A stretch of DNA of 64,000 bases from NCBI RefSeq assembly GCF_965218915.1, contig NZ_OZ244711.1, positions 23,845 to 87,844 of the forward strand, given 5' to 3'. Shown here piece by piece: positions 59,019 to 64,000 of this stretch (positions are counted from its first letter, which is position 1; every line of letters begins with the position of its first letter). Source of the DNA: Novosphingopyxis sp965218915 (GTDB lineage Bacteria; Pseudomonadota; Alphaproteobacteria; Sphingomonadales; Sphingomonadaceae). Made by a program: the position numbers and the translations under genes. The notes under the pieces are model-generated. The model made no database searches, was not told the DNA's origin, and saw nothing but the letters and a program-made list of their open reading frames with translations.

Positions 59019-60407
59019 CTACGTTCCGGCCGAATTGAGCAGCACGGGCGCGTGGGCAGCGGTCGCGCCCATCCGGGTCGTCACCATTTGCCGCCACTGC
59101 CCGACGCTCATTCCGGGCGTGATCCCATTGGCGGCGAGGTTCGTCCCGGCCGGAAGGAGCGCCGCCATATTCGAGCCGTCTGGGGCGGCTGCGACGTTCA
59201 CGCCGGCAGCCGGTCCGAAATTGTAGTAAGCCCGTGTATCCAGGCCCGTGGGGTTCTGGACGCCGCTCGCCTGCAGGCTCGTCGCCGCGTCGCGCAGGTA
59301 TTGGGCCGCGGCGATGCTCTGGGTCGCGGGATCGGTTTTGCCGCCCACAGCACCGGCGAGGCTCGGATTCTGCGCGATGGCCTCTCGAATGGTCTGATTG
59401 TAGGTGCCGTCCGACATCTGGAAGGGGCCGCTGATCGTGCCCGTCCCGGCGACGTTCTGGCAGTTGCTTTCGATCTGGCAGACACCCGCGAGAACGGCGG
59501 GGTTCACGCCCATCTGCTGGGCATATTGCGACGCCTGCTGTCCCCAAGGCTGTGCCGCCATGGCGCCCGTGACGGCGCCGCCGAGATTGGTCCCGCCGGC
59601 CGAGGCCGGGATGATGTTGCCAGTGCCCGCGACAGGAGTGCCGCCGGCCACCACGCCGTTGCCGCAGGAAGTCGATGTGAGAGGCGTCTGAGTCCGCCCG
59701 GCGGCGATGACCTCGTCATATTGGCAACGCCGGAGCTGGTCGCGTTGGGTGTCTTCGTTCCGTTGCTGCGCGGCCTGAAAGGCGGTGAGTGTCTGCGCCT
59801 GGATCTGGCGAGCTTGGAGGTGCGCCTGCTCCATCTGGATGCGCGCGCCAACATCCTGGACGGCCTTGCCATCCGGGGCGCTGTTCAACTCGCTCTCGAG
59901 GCCCTGGAGCGCTTGAGCGTGCTGCGTGGCGGAAGCGTAGAGGTCGTTCACCAGCCCTTGGACGGCGGCGACACTGTTCCCGCGCATGGTAAGTTGATTT
60001 GCCAGAAAATCTTGCCCGGGCGCGGTATAGATGTTGTTCCGCTGCCAATACTGGAGTGCAGAGGTTCCAGCTCCGCCGAGTTGCAATCCCGAGATCGCCG
60101 ACACGATGGCCGCTGGATTGGTCGTGATCGGCGCCCGGAACTGCTGCGTGTTGAACTGCGTGGCGAGCGACTGGAGCACGGTGTCAGGGAGATGTGCGAT
60201 CGCCTGATATGTCTGGACGAGTTGATTATATTGCTGCCGCATCACCTCGATTTGCCGGGCGAGCTCTTCTGCGGTCGCCAGGGTCTGCGCGAACACGCTG
60301 GGATCGAACACCACGTCCCCGACGCCAAACAGCGCGAGCGCCGGCAACGGGGCGAAGGCCACGCTGACGCAAATCGCGCTGGCAAGCAGGGGGACGCGGC
60401 GGGTCAT
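59019..60407 (-). CDS. virB5: VirB5/TrbJ-type pilus protein fused to a lytic-transglycosylase-like domain
   Basis: 462 residues, about twice the usual VirB5 length. The signal peptide ends in LPALALFGVG; the VirB5/TrbJ-like helical domain (residues 28-235) contains EELARQIEVMRQQYNQLVQT and a late coiled coil (ARIQMEQAHLQARQIQAQTL). After a Gly/Thr-rich linker, residues 285-445 look like a lysozyme-fold transglycosylase: YAQQMGVNPAVLAGVCQIES with candidate catalytic E313, ISGPFQMSDGTYNQ and AAQYLRDAATSLQASGV. It may both tip the pilus and remodel peptidoglycan, although a separate VirB1 is also encoded. Confidence 0.85.
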   Translation of the reverse strand: MTRRVPLLASAICVSVAFAPLPALALFGVGDVVFDPSVFAQTLATAEELARQIEVMRQQYNQLVQTYQAIAHLPDTVLQSLATQFNTQQFRAPITTNPAAIVSAISGLQLGGAGTSALQYWQRNNIYTAPGQDFLANQLTMRGNSVAAVQGLVNDLYASATQHAQALQGLESELNSAPDGKAVQDVGARIQMEQAHLQARQIQAQTLTAFQAAQQRNEDTQRDQLRRCQYDEVIAAGRTQTPLTSTSCGNGVVAGGTPVAGTGNIIPASAGGTNLGGAVTGAMAAQPWGQQASQYAQQMGVNPAVLAGVCQIESNCQNVAGTGTISGPFQMSDGTYNQTIREAIAQNPSLAGAVGGKTDPATQSIAAAQYLRDAATSLQASGVQNPTGLDTRAYYNFGPAAGVNVAAAPDGSNMAALLPAGTNLAANGITPGMSVGQWRQMVTTRMGATAAHAPVLLNSAGT

Positions 60408-62818
60408 GACGCGACCAACTCCTTCGCAGGTGCCTTCCGGGCAGCGTGAAAGGCGTCCAGGAGTCGGGCCGGGTCGGCGAGTGTGGTCTCGTCCATCCGG
60501 TCGAGAAGACGCACCGTTTCCTCGCGGCCGGATAGCACGGCGATGTCGTCGTCGAGGCCTTGGAGGTGTAGCTGCAAGACTACGCTCTCCGACCCGCGCT
60601 TGTAGAGGAACAGGCCGGACCCCATCGGCAGGGACCGGATGATGTCCACCTCGGCGTCCGTGTAGCCCATGCCAGCCGGGCCGTAGTCCTCAAGCGTTGC
60701 CCGAGGGTTCGCAAAGGCGACGGTGCCCGGGCACTGTTCGCGAATGGTGTGGCCGATCGGCGAGGCGAGCGCGTCGCGCGGACTCTGCGTGCCGAAGAGT
60801 ACGGGCGCGTTCTTCTTGCCGCGCGTCTTGAGGCTGTCGTTGATGAGATCCGCGAATGCGGGCACGAGCAGTGAGCGCCAGCCCTCGTCGATGACGGTGA
60901 CGAACCGCCTTCCGTCGAGAAGCTTGTCCGACTGGTGAAAAATGGTCGCCATGACCGGGCCGCTGGCCTCGGGGTTGTCGAGGATGGCGGTCTGGTCGAA
61001 GCCCATCATCGGCGTGGATAGATCCACCAGGTGACGGGGACCGTCGATGACCCAGCCCAGCTCCCGTCCCCACTCCCAACGGCGGAGCCGGGCCGCGGCG
61101 CTGTCCGGCTCCGCCTGGTCGGGGAGCGCTGCGATCACGTCGCCCAGCCAGCGTTCCTCGGGCGGCAGCTCCATGACACCGCGCAGGCCGATATCGAGCC
61201 GACGATCCTCCTCGGCGGTAAGCGCGCGACCGCCGCCCGACGTAGCGCAACCGTGCAGGAGCCGGCGCAAGAACACCATGTCTGCCCCGTCGCTTCCATC
61301 GAGCGCCTTCAGTGGAGCCACGGTCGGTTCGCCGTTGCGCAGGCGCAGGTAGGATCCACCCATGGCGCGGATGGCCAGTTCGGCGCCGCGGTCCTTGTCC
61401 CAGAACTGCACCTGGGCGCCTGATCTCTCGAGTTGTGAGATCAGAAAGTTGAGCCACACCGTTTTGCCAGAGCGACTCATTCCCGACACGAACACGTTGC
61501 CCAACCCGGCGACATGCAGGTGAAAGCGGTAGGGCTCGCCCGTGACGGTGCGAAACAGGGCGACCGGCTCACCCCAAAAGCCTTGCCGCTCGCCGGAAGG
61601 CTGTCCATGAAACGGCGCAAATGCGCAGAACGCGCGGGAAGAGATCGCGCCGGGTCGCACCCGCAGATGAGAGTTTCCGGGGATCACACTCGCCCACGCG
61701 GCCTCGTTGCCCAGGGTCTCCCGCGCAACCCGCACCCCGCCGTTGGCCAAGTCGCGGGACGCCTCGGACACCGCGGCGTGCAGCGCGCGGGGCGTGTCGC
61801 CGAACACCAGTACGGTCGCGGCGTGATCGCCCATGACGAACTTGCCGGCCGAGAGGTCGTTGGCGGCTTGGGCGAGCTCGGCAAGCTGCTCAAACGCCTT
61901 GTCGCCGGCATAGACCATCTTGTTCTGCTTGCGCGTCAGCACATCGTGGCCGCCCGCCAAGTTCAAGCAGCGGAACGAGTGGACTGCCGTGTATCGATAG
62001 GGCGCGGCGCGAAGCCGGGAGAACATCCCAGGCCAGAACTCGGCGGGATAGCCGCCCATGCTGAGCATGGCGGCAAACTGGGTCCAGCCGGGGCCGTGGA
62101 TGTCCAGCGTCTCATGCCGAAAGACCAAGCGCTCGCCGAACATCGCCGCACCCGTACGCCCGAGGGGCACGGGGCAGGCCCGCCACACGCCCGTCGCGGC
62201 GAAGGCGATGGCTTCAGCCATTTCGTTAAAGCGCGGGCCGAGGCGCTCGCCGCGCAGGCCGGGAACGCGGCGATTCCTGATGCCGAGACGCCTGGGGCGG
62301 TAGGCGGCGAGGCTGGCTGCAATCTGATCGCATACCGTGTCGAGCCGGCGCAGCCGGTCGTCGGGGGTATCCTCTGCCTCAGCCTTCGCTTGCCGGCGCT
62401 CGACGCGACTGCCGACGAAGTCGCCGAACGGGCGGGCCGGTCCGACCTGAACGGCAAGAAAGAGCGGATTGCTGTAGAGCAGCCCCTCGTAGAGTTGCTC
62501 GCGGTAGGCGAGGTCGAGCGCCTCGGCATAGGCGGAGCGGAAGCCGGCACCCTCGCGCAGGTAGTCGGACGGGTCGGCGGTGCTGCGGCATTCATAGGCG
62601 GTGAGCGTGAGGCCGTCAGAGGCGATGTTGCGGATGAGGTCGTTGCGCTGCACGTGGGCGTGCGCGATCTGGTCATCATGCAGGGTCTCGCACGCGAGCC
62701 CGTCCAGCGCGAAGACGGCGAGCACATGGCCACCGTCGAGCAGCATGGCCTGATCCGAGATGGGATAGCGCCAGGGTACGTAGTCGGCCAGGAGCCGGGG
62801 CCGCCGAAGGCTAAACAC
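60404..62818 (-). CDS. virB4: VirB4-type secretion ATPase
   Basis: About 804 residues from a GTG that overlaps the virB3 stop by 8 bases; the longer open frame starts inside virB3. The N-terminal domain has AYEC-type and RHETLDIHGPGWTQFAAMLS segments. The ATPase domain has Walker A NVFVSGMSRSGKTVWLNFLI (near residue 449), QVQFWDKDRGAELAIRAMGG and Walker B RFVTVIDEGWRSLLVPAFAD. It energises pilus assembly and substrate transfer. The stop overlaps the virB5 start (ATGA). Confidence 0.95.
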   Translation of the reverse strand: MFSLRRPRLLADYVPWRYPISDQAMLLDGGHVLAVFALDGLACETLHDDQIAHAHVQRNDLIRNIASDGLTLTAYECRSTADPSDYLREGAGFRSAYAEALDLAYREQLYEGLLYSNPLFLAVQVGPARPFGDFVGSRVERRQAKAEAEDTPDDRLRRLDTVCDQIAASLAAYRPRRLGIRNRRVPGLRGERLGPRFNEMAEAIAFAATGVWRACPVPLGRTGAAMFGERLVFRHETLDIHGPGWTQFAAMLSMGGYPAEFWPGMFSRLRAAPYRYTAVHSFRCLNLAGGHDVLTRKQNKMVYAGDKAFEQLAELAQAANDLSAGKFVMGDHAATVLVFGDTPRALHAAVSEASRDLANGGVRVARETLGNEAAWASVIPGNSHLRVRPGAISSRAFCAFAPFHGQPSGERQGFWGEPVALFRTVTGEPYRFHLHVAGLGNVFVSGMSRSGKTVWLNFLISQLERSGAQVQFWDKDRGAELAIRAMGGSYLRLRNGEPTVAPLKALDGSDGADMVFLRRLLHGCATSGGGRALTAEEDRRLDIGLRGVMELPPEERWLGDVIAALPDQAEPDSAAARLRRWEWGRELGWVIDGPRHLVDLSTPMMGFDQTAILDNPEASGPVMATIFHQSDKLLDGRRFVTVIDEGWRSLLVPAFADLINDSLKTRGKKNAPVLFGTQSPRDALASPIGHTIREQCPGTVAFANPRATLEDYGPAGMGYTDAEVDIIRSLPMGSGLFLYKRGSESVVLQLHLQGLDDDIAVLSGREETVRLLDRMDETTLADPARLLDAFHAARKAPAKELVAS

Positions 62819-63146
62819 AGGTGGGGTACTCCCGTGCCTTGCGGCGGGCAGTGTCGGGCGGAGACAACGCGAGTAGCGTGGAGCCGCCGTAGATGGCGGC
62901 ACCGAACGCTTGACCCTTCGTTTCCGCCCAACGCCGGAGGATGCCGAAAAAGTTCGGCTCCCACCCGGCCAGAACGCGTGTCAGGACGTAGACGGGGCCG
63001 CCAACCAGCCAATAAAGCGGCGAACCCATGATCATGCCGAACAGGAACGTACCGAACAGATTGATATAGCAGGCTTCCATGGGCACCCCCCAGCGCATGG
63101 CCGGGCGGGTGCATGCCAGGAAGAGGGTCTCATGCGGCAGCGTCAT
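62811..63146 (-). CDS. virB3: VirB3-type inner-membrane protein
   Basis: 111 residues from MTLPHETLFLACTRPAMRWG. The LFLACTRPAM segment followed by a hydrophobic hairpin (FGTFLFGMIMGSPLYWLVGG) is characteristic of VirB3. It lies between virB2 and virB4 as in all VirB systems and overlaps virB4 by eight bases. VirB3 works with VirB4 and VirB6 at the inner membrane. Confidence 0.9.
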   Translation of the reverse strand: MTLPHETLFLACTRPAMRWGVPMEACYINLFGTFLFGMIMGSPLYWLVGGPVYVLTRVLAGWEPNFFGILRRWAETKGQAFGAAIYGGSTLLALSPPDTARRKAREYPTCV

Positions 63147-63153
63147 GCGGGCT

Positions 63154-63393
63154 CTACCCGCCGACTGCGCCGGCACCGCCGCCGATCATGCTGACCAAGT
63201 AGGCGGCCGTGAAGGCTCCGGCGCCGAAGGCGAGAGACCGGAAGGCGTAGTTGACGGGAACCCAATGCAGCGCCGCGGAGAGGAAGCTCCCCGCCACGGC
63301 CAAGACAATGAGAGACACCCCGAATGGCCCCGTAATGAATTGGGCGAGGGCCTGGACGAGCGTGTAGAGCGCGTTGAGACCAGTTCCGTTCAT
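63154..63393 (-). CDS. virB2: VirB2-type pilin
   Basis: 79 residues with two hydrophobic helices (ITGPFGVSLIVLAVAGSFLS and YAFRSLAFGAGAFTAAYLVS) and a Gly-rich C-terminus (MIGGGAGAVGG). This is the compact VirB2/TrbC-type pilin layout, here without a long cleavable leader. The start overlaps the virB1 stop by four bases (ATGA). Confidence 0.85.
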   Translation of the reverse strand: MNGTGLNALYTLVQALAQFITGPFGVSLIVLAVAGSFLSAALHWVPVNYAFRSLAFGAGAFTAAYLVSMIGGGAGAVGG

Positions 63394-64000
63394 TGGTTCG
63401 AACTCCGCATGGACACGAGCTCGCCAGGGTTTCGGGAAGCTGTGGCGAGACGGCTGACCGGGACCGCCGGCGCGGCTGGGCGCGGCCCGTCAAGGGGCTG
63501 CGCGGCAAACAGGAAAAGGGGCGCAAACGTCAGCTCGCGCGCTCGCGTGTGCCCGACGAAGGGATCGGGCGGAGGTAATGGCTTAGCCGCCGGCTGTGGC
63601 ATTTCGGCCGGAATGGCTGGGCCGGCCGCCATTTCGGCTCGCACGCGGCGCAACGCGCCTTCGACGCGTTCGGGATATCCGTTGGCGCATTCAGGGTGGC
63701 CGGTGTTGTAGCGACAGCTCACCCGGCGTTCGATGGTGTAGGCTTCGGCCAGCACCGCTACGCCTGCGCAGACATTCGCGCGCGGGTCAAACACTCTCTC
63801 GGCCGTCAGCCCAAGGCGCGCCCAATTCGCGTCGTTAACCTGCATGACACCGGCGTCGAGGCGGTGACCTTGGGCGTGCAGCGCCGCCACGAGCGCGACC
63901 GCCTCAGTCGGGGTGGGTGCCGCGTAGGAGCGGCCACTCGTATTGTCGTGGATAGCGGTCGGCTCAAACCCGCTTTCCGTCTGCGCCGTTGCGGTCACAA
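63390..64000 (-). CDS. virB1: VirB1-type lytic transglycosylase (5' end outside window)
   Basis: About 203 C-terminal residues are visible. The catalytic glutamate lies in AQTESGFEPTAIHDNTSGRS, followed by GVMQVNDANWARLGLT and RVSCRYNTGHPECANGYPER, the standard SLT-domain order. The last 70 residues are Pro/Ala-rich. It opens the peptidoglycan for the secretion channel. A GTG at 63998 is in frame, but the SLT fold needs the preceding helix, so the true start is off the right edge. Confidence 0.9.
   Translation of the reverse strand, partial: VTATAQTESGFEPTAIHDNTSGRSYAAPTPTEAVALVAALHAQGHRLDAGVMQVNDANWARLGLTAERVFDPRANVCAGVAVLAEAYTIERRVSCRYNTGHPECANGYPERVEGALRRVRAEMAAGPAIPAEMPQPAAKPLPPPDPFVGHTRARELTFAPLFLFAAQPLDGPRPAAPAVPVSRLATASRNPGELVSMRSSNQ

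Noticed and set aside
1..64000. CRISPR arrays, tRNA or rRNA genes
   Set aside because: No regularly spaced repeat-spacer pattern, cloverleaf with conserved T-loop, or rRNA-like sequence was seen on either strand.

Overview
The window is a GC-rich (roughly two-thirds G+C) piece of a large conjugative plasmid from an alphaproteobacterium, most likely an acidophilic or plant/soil-associated Acetobacteraceae. The plasmid call rests on a RepA-type initiator flanked by iterons and a perfect DnaA box, a ParA plus ribbon-helix-helix partition pair, a MobF relaxase with helicase, a VirD4 coupling protein and a nearly complete virB1-virB11 set. The taxonomic call rests on protein style (cyo bo3 oxidase, YdeP-type molybdoenzyme, DUF736 genes) and is an inference.

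Layout. 1-1570: the 3' end of a Tn3-family transposase and its probable terminal repeat. 1571-5723: a decaying catabolic patch (SDR remnant, cupin, four carboxymuconolactone-decarboxylase-like genes of which two are broken, one SMP-30-like propeller). 5748-10677: a tripartite efflux operon (outer-membrane factor, HlyD adaptor, DHA2 pump) headed by a small soluble histidine kinase. 10956-15177: cyoABCD quinol oxidase, then a glycogen-debranching-type glucosidase. 17399-23771: on the opposite strand a Tat-exported bicupin oxalate decarboxylase, a porin, a YdeP/FdhF-type molybdoenzyme and a GMC oxidoreductase. Together with cyo these could form an oxalate-to-formate-to-CO2 acid-tolerance and energy module.

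23950-31990: plasmid maintenance. Three copies of a conserved hairpin leader lie here, two directly upstream of DUF736 genes and one orphaned beside two pseudogenes. Between them is a translationally coupled operon of a catalytically truncated tyrosine-recombinase-like protein, an Api92-like protein and a ScpA-like kleisin, divergent from a large serine recombinase. Then come a long noncoding stretch, a 58-residue ORF and parA/RHH. 32000-33190: oriV and repA. 34270-42470: mobilisation genes around a candidate oriT and the MobF relaxase.

42473-64000: the type IV secretion operon reading leftwards (virB1 first, off the right edge). It is interrupted in virB6 by a 9.2-kb Tn3-family transposon (48509-57695, perfect 38-bp inverted repeats, GTAGT target duplication). 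That element's own tnpA is split by a second 4.6-kb Tn3-family transposon (51025-55655, 38-bp inverted repeats, ACCCT duplication) carrying a TnpI-type tyrosine recombinase. Removing each element with one duplication copy restores the reading frame of its target gene. virB6 also carries an in-frame TAG outside the insertion, so conjugation from this copy is probably disabled.
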